Origin: Elysia chlorotica
Lineage: Eukaryota > Mollusca > Gastropoda > Plakobranchidae
Direction: 5' to 3'
DNA: 64,000 nt
Assembly (NCBI GenBank): GCA_003991915.1
Contig: RQTK01000891.1
Coordinates: 119,166-183,165, forward strand
Below are positions 1 through 11,600 of this stretch, piece after piece; position 1 is the first letter of the stretch, and each line of letters opens with the position of its first letter. The notes under the pieces were generated by a model. It made no database searches and had not been told where the DNA came from. It worked only from the letters and a program-made list of their open reading frames with translations. Made by a program: the position numbers and the translations under genes.

Positions 1-1228
1 CTATTTGGGCGTATCTAGGACTAAATGTTATTTTAGCTCAGTCCACCGGAGTTTTCAAATTGTACATGGCCCAGAATCAGAGTAGCATCCAGTTGAGTTG
101 AATTGGTTTAAGGTCCAACGCCAGCACAACATAGACTACACTGTGGACGGACCCCAAGACTGACGTCTGACAATTTTATGTAGGCCTACTGCCACTCACG
201 AGACAGGGCGGGTATACCATGGCTCCTGTCTCAGCCGATCACATTATACTGACACCGACCTAACCAGTTACAGGAGATGAAAATAGGACAAATAAATCTA
301 CCGATCGTGGGGGAGCCTCTAAAGAGCAAATTTTATTTAAACGCCCAACTTATAACCTTAATGTATTTAGGTACCACAGTCGGGCGCATTGAATATTGGT
401 GCTGCCATTATTAAACTAAGAATATAGGCGGTTGAGACACCAAATAGGCGTCTATCTGGATCTGAAAAGGTACAAATCTTCTGATTTCGAGTGCTCCGCC
501 AATTCAGAATGTGGGCCTGTGCCGAAGTTAACTTCTCGCCTTTCTAAGCCGAGGAGTAGGCTAGGTCTACACACTTGCTTCCTGGGTATTTGTACAATTC
601 CAGGCAGATATGCACACACGTTCTAAATTAGAATTAATTCAGAACAAACATTGCAAATTACTAGAGAATCTTGACACGCCTTTTAGTAATATCAGTTTAT
701 AGAACAAGACTTCCAAACATTGTTTCTGGTCGTAGTCATAGCACGACTCACTGGTTTGATGGTTGTGGATTTCAACATACCGGTACGTGCCTAAATTTTA
801 GGCTTAGGAGTTAGATAGTCTTGCATGATTTCAAATATTTATGATTATTTATTCCAACCTAAAACCTCCCATATTACAAAAATTATTGAAAGTATTGATC
901 GATAGTTGTGGATTTTACTTCATAAATTATGAATATTATATTCTTATTGATCACGTGGTTCTCATGATGTCTGGGACTGATTTTGACCCCGCCCAGAACC
1001 ATCACCATTGGTTCAGTTCGTGACCTCTTTTTTTGGGGTTCATACAGGTTCACCATAACAAACCAAAGTTCACAAAATGAACTATGGACGATCTGTGCCA
1101 TTCCGTGGGTTCAATGTGTTGCAGGATCTACATTCTAGACTCTAGAACTACGAATTTAGTGTTAATAGATTCTCGATTTTGTGAGTTTTACACCTAGAAC
1201 ACCATAAATCTGCCTCTCATACTCTTGA

Positions 1229-1370
1229 AATTTTCTGGATCTAGATTCTAGATAGATCTAATGTACGTGTCTTGCTATCAGTTCAGATAGACTATACTTA
1301 GATTAGATCTTAGATCTAGATCTAATGTCTATATCTAGGCCTAGGGCTAGATCTAGATCTAAAATAAATC
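1229..1370. repeat. AGATCT/TCTAGA palindrome-rich tract
   Basis: The hexamers AGATCT and TCTAGA recur in overlapping arrays such as TAGATCTAGATCTA, with further copies near 1444-1460 and 1617-1645. The same word array recurs at about 21125-21165, just upstream of TMEM260, and once at 58302-58313. It is a low-complexity palindromic satellite-like tract; no transposon ends are visible. Confidence 0.6.
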
Positions 1371-1738
1371 ATTAGCCTGGGCATAATATCAACAGAAGTG
1401 TCGAAATAGCCTATGTTATGTTATACCTATCATTAATTTAGATTCTATATTTAGATCTAAAATGTCGAATATCTTGATCTCACAGCTAGCCTGGGAAAAT
1501 TATAGATCTATGTTAGTACCGTACCACTTCCATTGTTCAGAAATTTAAATGGGTGTTTATTTGTAAACACATTAGAAAAATTATAATGTACTTTTCTTTG
1601 CAGTGGCTCTCTAGCATCTAGATCTAGATTTATCTATCTAGAATCAATTTACTGAGCTTTATTTGCATTTTTAGAAGGACAACATAGATTCTAAGTTTGT
1701 ATTATTGTGTTTGCAACATCTAATTGTCTTTTCACAAT

Positions 1739-1740
1739 AG
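1739..1740 (+). other. Probable 3' splice site of a 5' UTR intron
   Basis: A T/C-rich stretch runs into CACAATAG, followed 40 nt later by the ATG at 1781. The frame is open back through this AG, so a longer N-terminus encoded by an upstream exon cannot be excluded. Confidence 0.4.
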
Positions 1741-1780
1741 GCCTACAGCTTGCATCTTCTTGACTTTGTTCACCTCAACC

Positions 1781-1888
1781 ATGCCTTCAAATAAAGATCT
1801 AAATGTGTTCTTGTGTGTTGAAAATGTTGACAACTGTGACATTCTTCTTCACCAACTTGGAAATGGAGAAGTATTTGGTCCAAATCAG
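1781..1888 (+). CDS. Unknown gene, coding exon 1
   Basis: This exon encodes 36 residues from the proposed start MPSNKDLNVF to GPNQ and ends at a CAG/GTAAGC donor in phase 0. The start ATG follows CTCAACC, an acceptable context for animal translation. Confidence 0.78.
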
Positions 1889-4800
1889 GTAAGCACAGCA
1901 GACCCTTGTTGGGAGTATTTTTGCCTCAAGTCAATAATTATGGCTTACACATTTTGCTCCAATTTATCTATACGCGCAATATATATATTGTTTTTGTTCA
2001 AATTTTGATGTACACACTTTATATAAAGTATTTTTAATGGAGAAACGTCTCATGGACTTTCACTTGCTGTTTGCAAGAGTTAGGCTACACTCTCCTTATT
2101 TTCTCTACTGACATGTGAGACCACAAAGAAATGAATTAGGGAAGAAAATAAATATTCTCTGATGTTCCACCATACCCCCTGAATCTGTTGCCATTTATTG
2201 TGTAATATACACCTGGGACTAAAAAATAAGTTTGTTTATTTTTAACAGTTCATTGGATGTAATTTTTGTTGAAACCATCTGTTGCTCTGCTCTTCATGAT
2301 TGTACCTAGATTATATGATGTTTAGCCAATCACCCTGCCCTAACCCCTTTGCATAAAACTTTCCCTTTGCATTTTATTTTCCAACCACAGTCACACACAC
2401 ACACACAAAGCACTCTCAGGCTTTTTAACAAGGGCTTTTTCCTCTTTTATTTTCCATCATGCTTGGCGGTGGTCTATCGGATGGCACTCTCCCGTCTCTC
2501 TGCGTGTCGTTTTGCATTCTTTGACCGACCCCTTCTGCTGCACCACAGTGCATTATATCAGTCATGGCTTGTAGAAGAATATTAATTCACTTGTGAAGAG
2601 CAGGCAGATCTTTGGTGGTTCGTTTTAATAGCCTATACAGTATGGAATTTAGTAAGCTTTCTAACTTTTGTGGTTCGTTGGATCTGAGAATGGGTATAAA
2701 AATAACTTGTTGGATCAAAGAAAGTTTACTAGAGACAAATACTGCAGAAGCGGAACTTCAGGCCAAGGGCATTTTTTAAGAAAAATTTACATATTTTGTT
2801 GCAGGCTATGTGATTCTTACCATCCACCCGACAAAATATTTTTTATTTTCTGCAGAACTTAAGACTAGTTTTACAAGGGTTTGAACAGAACCAACTTGAG
2901 GGCCTCGGCTGGGATGTGCAAGATTGTGCTTTCCCTCTAATCTCAGGTTAGTCATCTCATTACACCTAAAGTTAATTTGTAGAGTTATGAATAACACAAA
3001 AAATAGGGACAACATATTTCTGCATCAGTAGTTGATCTGTCAGTGCAATCTGCTCACAAATCCTCTTTTAAATATTTTTTTCTTATTTTTCTTCTTTATT
3101 TATGAGTTTTAGTAAAATGACTTAAAAGGGATAAAACATTGATTTATAATGTAATATTTTTTTAAAGATAAAATTCTTTAGTATAATATAGAGATGCAAT
3201 GAGATGTGTTGCTGCGTCCATATTCTATACTCATTACTTATTACTTATTATTTTTATCAAACTTGGTACTTTAATAATTTAGAGGCAGAAAAATAAGCCG
3301 CAAACACACAGCTTTTCTTTTTAATTGCATATTGATAAAAGATACAACCTTGAAACATAGTTGAATATAAACTGTTAATCAAAAACGATACTTATTGTAA
3401 AGTGCTGCAAGTACATTTATTTCACGTTTCAAGTTTCTTTTTTGAAACTATTTTTACAGAGCGATTGAAGTTAGACCTGTACATGTATTTAAAAGTGCTT
3501 GATCTTCATTTTTTCCCCAAATATATATGATTTGAATCTTCAAAGAATATACTCAGAATTGTTAACTTTTAATTATTTCATACATCTCAAGGTGTCACTA
3601 CATGCACCACATTTGCTGATTCTGGGTTGAATCCTGGTGCAATCATGGTGCTACTATCAGATCGCATGAGCAACGGTGACAATCAGAAAAAGAGCGTTTT
3701 GAACAGTAACAGCAGCTTGTCAAATCAAGATGGAGACCATCAGCGTTTCAAAAATGTTCTTGGTTTGATTCAATACACCAAAAGCTTAACAACTGCGTTT
3801 GATGGTTGCTCTGTGGACAACACACCAGTAAGTCAATTTTTTACTGTTTCTCTGAGTTTTTCACATTCATGTCTAATACAAGATGGAAAATAAAATAAGT
3901 AAAATGGAAGTTGTACCTCAATCTCAAGATTTTATTATTTTTTAAATTAGTGGAAACTCCCACCACTTCGCACTCAAGCTTTGATTTTAGCCAATTTACT
4001 CTTTTTTTTCCAACCTTTTCAAGACAGAGCTAGCCCGCTTTTTTCCCCCTCAGGACATGATTATGTTATGCCTATAAACCCCCTGTGGCGTGATTACCAA
4101 ATGAAAGAGTGATAGTGATAGTAACATAATTATTACAAGACTTGTTCCCTTTGACCACTCTCATTTTTTAGGGTAAAGTGGTAAATTTTGACCCTAGACA
4201 GTACTGGGCTGTGTCTCAATGGGAAGTTCAGTCGACACTAAAATGTCTAGTGCTGCGTCAACAAATGTTGCGCTGATCGACACGAGGATGGCTAGCGCTG
4301 CATATTGAATAAATTATACGTTATATTTTTTTTTCATCTTCTCACTCTCTCTCTCTCATTCTCTTTTTTTTTAATTTGTATTTCATCACTTAATTCCTTT
4401 CCTTTCTCATGATCATTGGATCTCGAACAGATTGTAATACTTGGAGACTTGGCTAATACAGCAGCCTCACTCCTCTCCAGCCACGTGTCCCCATCTTTTG
4501 GTGCATCGCAGATGATAGCCCTAGATGGGACAGAGGTAAGTAGTATTTCCATATTTTTTTTTTACATGTATGGAAAATCTGCAGATTCAACATGAACTCA
4601 TAAAAGTTTAATGGCAAAACCATTATGTGTTTATTTAATTTTTGTCTTACTCTCAATTAACCTAAGAGAGCTTATCATAGTGCTTTTAATGAACTTTCGC
4701 ATTCCAAGTACCTTTTATCCTCAGGTTGATTTATATATTTTTTTTCCTTTTGCATTAAAACCTCAAATGGCAATGTCCAGTTAATACCAACTCAAAGTTG

Positions 4801-6765
4801 TCGTGGGAAAAATACCAATGATGTAAATTTCATATGTTTCTCAGCACTTTCATTCAAAGGAAAAAAATTAATCTTTGAGGTAAAATGTCATAGTCTACCT
4901 TTTATTTTAATGAGAATTGCAAAATTCGTAAACTATCTGAAAAAATGATGAAAATCATGAAAACTTTTACAAGACACTACTATGTGTTGGGGTGTTGTTA
5001 TTTTTTTTATTAAGAGATGAAAACCATGATTAGTGATATAACAAATACCAAATATACCTTGCATTAGAAAAATTGTAACTTCTTTAAAAAGAATTGATCA
5101 ATGTTGAAAGAAGTATTTGAAGCAAATGACTCTTACTCATTGCTTTTTTTCCCGTAGGCTTGAAAAATAATTTGTATTTATTTAAAATAAGATAATAACT
5201 TTAAAAAACTCTTTAAGATATAGTCATTTTATCTCATTTCCTCCTTTCTTTCATTCAAACCATCTTCACTCATGGTTATATATACAAGAACAATCGATTC
5301 TGGGTAAATAAATAAGTAATCAAAATGCAATTTAAGGTAACATAATATCTTTATTAAAATTGCTTGCTTTCATTTCAATGCATAACTAAAACAATACTGT
5401 AAAAATATAAGTTATGGGGAGATATTAACCACAATGGAGAGATTTATGTTATTTATAATATACATGAATTTGTTTACATTTTAATATAAATGAGCTAAGA
5501 ATAAATGGATTACAAAAACGTGCCTTAAAATTTAAAGGCAGACACTTAGGAATGGTACGCTTTGCATGAAATGTCAACAGTAAAACAGTATGTTTAATTC
5601 AGTTATTATTGCATATCGAGTGGTTCAGATAATACTATTAGTAATTTATGCTTATAATAATAATGTAATCAAAGGTTATATGCTTAAATTTAAATATTCC
5701 AGGCAATACTCGGAGAGACAAAGTCAACAAGCAGTAAAGGTCATATGAGCAAGGCTGTGAGGTTTTGTCATGCCCTCAGACAATGGTGGAATGGACAGCA
5801 GGTATCACTCTAGAAAACAAATAAACAGCGTTGTCTGGGTCTATTCTTTTATCCCATTTGATGTTAATCTAATGTTAAAGCATCCTTATCGATGCTTTCT
5901 GACAGCTTATTGTTTAAACATAATTTAATAATTAATAAGTTTTTAGATGTCTTAGACCTAGTGCAAAGAGTGATTGATTATTCACAACTACAAGTCATAG
6001 CACACTAGAAAATTCAATAAGTACAGTAAAAAGCAAGCTGTTGTTAACAAACAGCCTTGGTAAATCGGTTAGTCAATTATTTACAGGTAATTAGAAAGAT
6101 CAAGATTGCATAACACTTTAAAGAGTAGATCAACAAATATTGTGTGAAAATGTGGAGGGTTTATGAAGTTGAACATTTGATTAAAGTGCATACGGTTTGT
6201 CAAAATACAATGTTTGGATTTTTCAATCTGTTCATAGAGGGTGGTATATTTGTATTTCTAAAAAGTTGATTGTCATTAAAAGGTGAGCAATTCATGAAAT
6301 CAAGCTTCATTATATGTTCAAAAAAATTGCACTAAATATAACTTTAACATTATTATAAATTTTCATTATTCCTTGCTGAAAACTTTAAACATTTTCAGTT
6401 TGTCTGTTCGTTTCAAAGAAAATAAAACGCTGTAAATAGAAAAAACTACAAAGAAGATTGTAACTTACACCAAATTCCTCTTTCAATTCTAGGCTCATCC
6501 AGACAAGAAGACTAGACTGGGCACAAGGTTTATTGACAATAAACAACTCAGAGCTAAGGGAAACTCTACTGGCTACTTTTTCTCTGCTCCGGTCGAGTTT
6601 TCTGGACCTGCAGCTTTTTCTGCGCGACTTGATTGTGATATTGATCTGAGTCATGTGGCGAAAATCAAGGCTGAAACTGATGCAGCACACGCTTTGGTTG
6701 CCAAACTAGGTGAATTCCAGCAAAAACAAGAACAAAGCTCACCCTGTCAGTTTGCTCATTTATAG
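1781..6765 (+). CDS. Unrecognised 303-residue protein gene, six coding exons
   Basis: The coding exons are 1781-1888, 2856-2946, 3592-3827, 4431-4535, 5703-5801 and 6493-6765. Every junction has GT...AG, and the phases join with no stop, giving about 303 residues ending at TAG 6763-6765. I do not recognise the family. There is no obvious signal peptide or membrane segment, so a soluble intracellular protein is likely. Segments that could be searched are an N-terminal FLCVENVDNCDILLHQL, a central hydrophobic stretch ending PGAIMVLLSDRM, a Ser/Asn/Gln-rich loop (about residues 80-100), a basic HMSKAVRFCHALRQWW helix, and a C-terminal SARLDCDIDLSHVAKIK followed by a Gln-rich tail. The consistent phases and the lack of bias toward repeats argue for a real gene. 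ATG 1781 is the first in-frame ATG after the probable 3' splice site at 1740. The gene converges on TMEM260. Confidence 0.8.
2856..2946 (+). CDS. Unknown gene, coding exon 2
   Basis: The acceptor is TTTTCTGCAG and the donor TCAG/GTTAGT. The exon is 91 nt and encodes NLRLVLQGFEQNQLEGLGWD and ten further residues. It ends in phase 1, which matches exon 3. Confidence 0.78.
3592..3827 (+). CDS. Unknown gene, coding exon 3
   Basis: The acceptor is CATCTCAAG and the donor CCA/GTAAGT. The 236-nt exon encodes the hydrophobic core segment ending IMVLLSDRM and then a Ser/Asn-rich loop. It enters in phase 1 and leaves in phase 0. Confidence 0.8.
4431..4535 (+). CDS. Unknown gene, coding exon 4
   Basis: The acceptor is TCGAACAG and the donor GAG/GTAAGT. 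The exon is 105 nt, or 35 residues, starting IVILGDLANTAASLL. Both ends are phase 0, so it could be skipped without a frameshift. Confidence 0.78.
5703..5801 (+). CDS. Unknown gene, coding exon 5
   Basis: The acceptor is TATTCCAG and the donor CAG/GTATCA. The exon is 99 nt, or 33 residues, containing GHMSKAVRFCHALRQWWNGQ, a basic amphipathic-looking segment. Both ends are phase 0. Confidence 0.78.
6493..6765 (+). CDS. Unknown gene, terminal coding exon 6
   Basis: The acceptor is CAATTCTAG. The exon encodes 90 residues from AHPDKKTRLGTRFIDNKQLR to a Gln-rich end and stops at TAG 6763-6765. Its base composition is clearly more GC-rich than the flanking intron. Confidence 0.8.
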   Translation, partial: AHPDKKTRLGTRFIDNKQLRAKGNSTGYFFSAPVEFSGPAAFSARLDCDIDLSHVAKIKAETDAAHALVAKLGEFQQKQEQSSPCQFAHL

Positions 6766-6816
6766 ACTCTTGTTAAAATGAATTTCTGTCATAAGATATA
6801 ACTTTTAAACTCACAT

Positions 6817-6842
6817 CCATATACATATACATATACATATAT
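6817..6842. repeat. (ATATAC)n short tandem repeat
   Basis: Four consecutive units of CATATA lie in the 3' flank of the unknown gene. This is a hexanucleotide microsatellite with no coding role. Confidence 0.7.
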
Positions 6843-7237
6843 TTCTTTGCTATTAAATTTTTTAATCTTTTTATATTGTGGTGTCTCAGGAAACTCAGGG
6901 CTATGTAATTATATACAAAGAGATTTCATTCCACTTTTATTTTTGAATAATTAACATTTTTAATGTGATAATTTTACATGCAAACACGGGTAAATTCCTG
7001 AATTTCAGCTGTTCCATTTTGAAATCATCTTAAAGACAGAATCAACAACAACAACAACAAATAGCTGCGAATATGTCAATTGCACTTTACAAATGTCCTT
7101 TTGTAAATAAAAATGTCAGTTGTTCTTTTTTACTCAGCATTTTTATATTTCAAAGCCAACAAAATATAAAGAACCTCCTCAGGAAAAACTTTGCAAAGGC
7201 TAGCCTATGCAGGTGTAAAGAATACTTTAATTCAAGA

Positions 7238-7243
7238 AATAAA
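7238..7243 (+). terminator. Candidate poly(A) signal AATAAA
   Basis: A canonical AATAAA lies about 470 nt past the stop of the unknown gene. A second copy at 7555-7560 is followed by TATCTTT and could be used instead. Confidence 0.35.
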
Positions 7244-8297
7244 TGTATGGATGCATACTTGCATTATTATTTTGTCATTTTTTAAAACCTAGAATGGATA
7301 TAAAAAAAACTGCTTTATGATTGAAAAAAAAAAAGTGCCATATACATTTAATTATATAACTTTGCTAACACCATTTTGATACATATATCATGCATATTTC
7401 AGGGAAGGAGGGGGGGGGGGTCACTATTAAAATATAACATATATGACTCATTAAATAATATGTTTTGCATCCATGTCAATTGGCTGACAACTATGTTGTG
7501 CCTATGAATGATGGATACAAGTTAGTTGATTATTATTTTTTATAATGTATATGAAATAAAGTATCTTTCAAGGTATAATACTGGTATCACTTTTCCTCTC
7601 AGGCTCTCAATAAGTGTAGAGGACTTAAAATATATATACATAAAAAATAAATCTTATGCTGAATTCATTATGATTGTTTCATGTCTTAATTGATTCCCCA
7701 GCCTTATAGTTACATGTATCTAAAAGTGAGTGCCAAACACATTATGGGCTTCAGAATTTTTTAGATGCAGAAAAAGAAATTGTTTCAAAGATTTACAGTG
7801 CTGAGACACACATTTAATACCGTTTTAAATGACACAAAAAAGCAAGGAGTATGTACCTTTCTGAATATATAATCTGTTTGTAAATGACAAAAAAAAAAGC
7901 AGGATAAAAAATAATCCCCTCCATCTTAAAAATTATCACCTTTAAATAATAATAAGTGACATAAGGGGCATAACTTGATTTTAAAGGATGCGATTTGCGA
8001 TTATTTAAACCATTGTTAATTTTGCTTTGACACTTCTGTTATTAGAGTAAAGTAATTTGTAAAGACAAATGGCCACCCACTTCGTTTTTTTTTTAAATAC
8101 AATTTTGGGTTTCATAAAGCTTAAGGAGGGGGGGGGTCAGTATAATGGAAAAAAAGTGTTCTTTGTTATGAGCATTTACATAATATTGGATATATTCCTA
8201 ACCAAATTTAAACAATTACCCTTAACAGAGAATCCAAGATGATTGCAAAGTTTTTTTTCAGGGAAAAAACATCAAAAATACAGAATTATAATTTTGA

Positions 8298-8603
8298 TCA
8301 ATCCATTTCATCAAGATACTTTTGAAGCGTATCAACAGCCTCTTTGATTTTTTCATAATCTGAATCGTGAGGATCCAGTCGTAAAAACTGTCTGAAGTGA
8401 TGAGCTGTCAATCTGACGAGGGTAATCTGGTCTGGCACAGAATCCACTGAGCCTGCGGACTTGGTGTCCTGTTGAGTAGGGCTAGGGTGTCTCACGAGCC
8501 TCTCACACACTATGGCGAAGTTACGATGCCAGTAACTTGGAATGTCATCACTGCTGTTGGTTGGGCTTAAGAGGGATGCTTGCTTTATGGCCCTTGATAA
8601 AAG
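8298..8603 (-). CDS. TMEM260: TMEM260 exon 18 (stop)
   Basis: The 101 residues start LLSRAIKQASLL, include YWHRNFAIVCERL and a low-conservation Ser/Gln loop, and end in an acidic helix DTLQKYLDEMD before TGA at 8298-8300. Confidence 0.93.
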   Translation of the reverse strand, partial: LLSRAIKQASLLSPTNSSDDIPSYWHRNFAIVCERLVRHPSPTQQDTKSAGSVDSVPDQITLVRLTAHHFRQFLRLDPHDSDYEKIKEAVDTLQKYLDEMD

Positions 8604-11600
8604 CTGAATAGAAAAATATATATTGTAAAGTAAAAAATTTCGTAAAGCCGGAGAAAGAATCTCAAATATTTCTAAAGGATATGAGATGAATAGTTGAAGT
8701 GAAGGAGATAGTTGAAGTGAAGGAGATATACCATCCTAATTTAGTACTAGCCCATTGATGATATTCATGTATATCATTTATTTTTTCAATTATTATGTAA
8801 AACTTACTTTTGGGCTATCCGTTAAAACATGAAAATGTGAAATGTTTGGAAGTTGCACTGTTTATAAACTCTATCATAGTTTATTTCTTTTCATAAAGCG
8901 CTTCTCAAAATTCAAGAATAGCAAGCTTTATCCTATTTTGGATTTCTGTGTTAAAATTACACGAAATGTCAACATAGGCAATCTTTCACCCTATAATTTA
9001 GTGTTTCGGAAACTGTGCTAGTCAGTCAGCTGTGACTGTTTCTGTTATCTCACCTGGTAGGAATGCTGCAAAAGTTCAAAGTACACAGTGCTGTCCTCGG
9101 GCATTGTTAAAGCAACATCAAGATAGAACATGGCTGTTGCTGTTCTGTTGAAACATTCAAACAGAAAATCATTCATGTCAATTTTATACAAAAAACAACA
9201 AGGAGTTCCGAAGAGTATTCACAATTTAAGTCTTAAACTTTTGAAAAGTGAAGTGGTTAAGACACATAATCAAAAAAATATTGATCACTTATGTGCTAAA
9301 TAATTATTATTTGCCTATATAAAGTTTTGCAAATTCAAGTAATAGTTCTGTTGAAACATTCAAACAGAAAATCATTCATGTCAGTTTTATACAAAAAACA
9401 ACAAGGAGTTCCGAAGAGTATTCACAATGTAAGTCTTAAACTTTTGAAAAGTGAAATGGTTAAGACAGATAATCAGTGTAAGAAAAATTTTTAAAAAAAC
9501 AATGATCACTTATCTGCTAAATAATTATTATTTGCCTAGATAAAGTTTTAACAATTCAAGTAATTTACTATCTGTTTGTTTCCATTAAAAAAAAATGTCT
9601 TTCCTTTAAAAAAAATAGGCAGAGATTTACAATCATAGGCTGCTAAATTAGTGACTTTCCCATTACAATTATCTGACTCTAAGTCAATGGTCCACAATTA
9701 TTAATGTATTTTTCTAACATCATAATAAAATGTTTAAACAAGGTGATTAAATTATAGACATAAATAATGGGACCTCACAACAATTTCAAACCAGTCCTAT
9801 ATTCAAGTGAATAAGAGTTACAAAGACCTCTAGTAAAACGGATTATGAACCTTACTTGGCTCTCCACATCTCATCATTGGCAACACTTTCCCATGTTCCA
9901 GGCTCAAAACTTTGAAGAAAAGAAGAAAAAAAAAGCACTATTTTTTATTTACTGAGAAAAGTGTTTTAATCAGTCACTTGAAATCATATAAATGCATGCG
10001 AAAATAGTTTTTTTTTTTAAGAAATTAATTTGAGATAGACCTTACATTCTTGAAATGGTAAACATTGATTTTTTTTAAATACCATAGTGAAAAAAAAGGC
10101 ATTTTCAAAGCTTTTATTGTGAAAATGATTTTATCAAGAGTTATGTAAGGTAGTACATTCTTGAAATGGTAAACATTGATTTTTTTTTAAATACCATAGT
10201 GAAAAAAAAAGTCGTTTTCAAAGCTTTTATTGTGAAAATGATTTTATCAAGAGTTATGTAATGTAGTAAGACATGACATGATGAGCTCTGCTTTAAATGT
10301 AAGTCAAGCAAAAGCCTATAAAGATGAGAGAAAAATTTTGAACAGTTGGAAACTCGGCCTTTAAAATGGACCATTAAGCATGCAAACAGAAAATATTTAC
10401 ACAAAATGACACTATGGCATCTTAAAAATTTTATGAAATCACACTCCATATGCATTTAGAGTTGGAGAATTAAAATAACAATTTTTGCCCGGCTTTTTCA
10501 CTAAAACAAATAGCATTAGATATTCCATTGTTGATATAAGAATGTTTCATTTGAAGGATAAAATGATTGTTGGGTTACAAATCAACTTATTTATTCCCAT
10601 TTTCTACTAAACTGGAAAAACAAAATCAGCAAGACTGCAGAAGTAATCATGCAAGATATCCAAATGCTGAAGTTGTGAAAAAATCGATTTGGATGTGAAA
10701 TAAAAACAAAAAACACCCTAATAAGTTTGAATTCATAATGTTAATTAATATCATGAAAGGCAAAATATACCTTGAGTGAGCATAGTTCCACTGCTCTGCA
10801 AGGGGTCCAGTCGTCTCTTCCCATTGAGCAATGTTCAGGTTTTCTCCCTTTTTGATTATTTTCCAACACACAGAGTAAGGCCACAAGTCATAACTTTTCT
10901 TCCAAGAGGATTCATATTCTTGCACACCAATACATGCGAAGATTGGTCTATGTAACATAGAGACAAAAATATTGAGTTAAATATAGACCTATTCTGCCAA
11001 ATGTTTCCTTTACATTTTAAAACAACAAAGATTATTAAAACATTTCAAGCTGGCCTTGATAATATATGATTCAAACAGTTCTAAAAGATAAATCATTAAT
11101 TTTTTACAACATATACCTATAACAAGACCAACTAACACAAGTTTTCCATAATACAAACTATCTTTACTTTTTCCCCCATGTCATTGAGTCTGCATAAATT
11201 GTCTTGTTTCTCTTTAACATAATCACACTTAACAAAAGAATTTGAAAAAAGAATAGGACATCTATAAACTTTATAAAGATCTGTGGGTATGCAAATTATT
11301 ATGAATGGACTGTGTAGAGCAGTTATTGAACCAATTAAATTTTTCTTATTTTAAACTGTATCACTAATATTTTGGTTACAATGATTTGTTTCATATTGTT
11401 TAGTAACCGTCGCCAATATCTAAAAGAATAGTTCTTTTTAAATTAAAAAAAACTACATACACATATCATATTGTTTCTTATATTTTCCCTGCTCTGGAAA
11501 TAATATTATGCAAACTGAAATCGAGAAAGACTTGAAGATTTTGTCATAGTAAAGCTAATAAATAAAAAATAAAAAAACAGTTTAAGATGAAAAAAAAAAA

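Larger units (their letters stand above)
1..1780. other. 5' flank of the plus-strand gene, no coding exon seen
   Basis: No coding exon is supported here; the short open frames look like chance. A CACGTG E-box lies near 954 and a CCATTG (inverted CCAAT-like) near 1006, which would fit a promoter around 950-1100, but neither proves one. From about 1130 the sequence is full of AGATCT/TCTAGA palindromes. A pyrimidine tract ending in AG at 1739-1740 looks like a 3' splice site, so the gene probably has an upstream 5' untranslated exon that I cannot place. Confidence 0.5.
1889..6492 (+). other. Introns of the unknown gene
   Basis: The five introns are 1889-2855, 2947-3591, 3828-4430, 4536-5702 and 5802-6492. 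They are AT-rich, with a short (AC)n at 2392-2406 and homopolymer runs. I see no RNA gene or mobile element in them. Confidence 0.6.
6766..8297. other. Convergent 3' flanks of the unknown gene and TMEM260
   Basis: No coding sequence is visible. Plus-strand AATAAA hexamers at 7238-7243 and 7555-7560 are candidate poly(A) signals for the upstream gene. The stretch holds an ATATAC-type repeat near 6817-6842, an (AAC)n run near 7045-7062 and two G-runs near 7409-7420 and 8127-8136. The 3' ends of the two converging genes probably share or overlap this interval. Confidence 0.5.

Noticed and set aside
432..626. 64-codon open frame upstream of the unknown gene
   Set aside because: Short, with no family resemblance, no splice signals, and no continuation.
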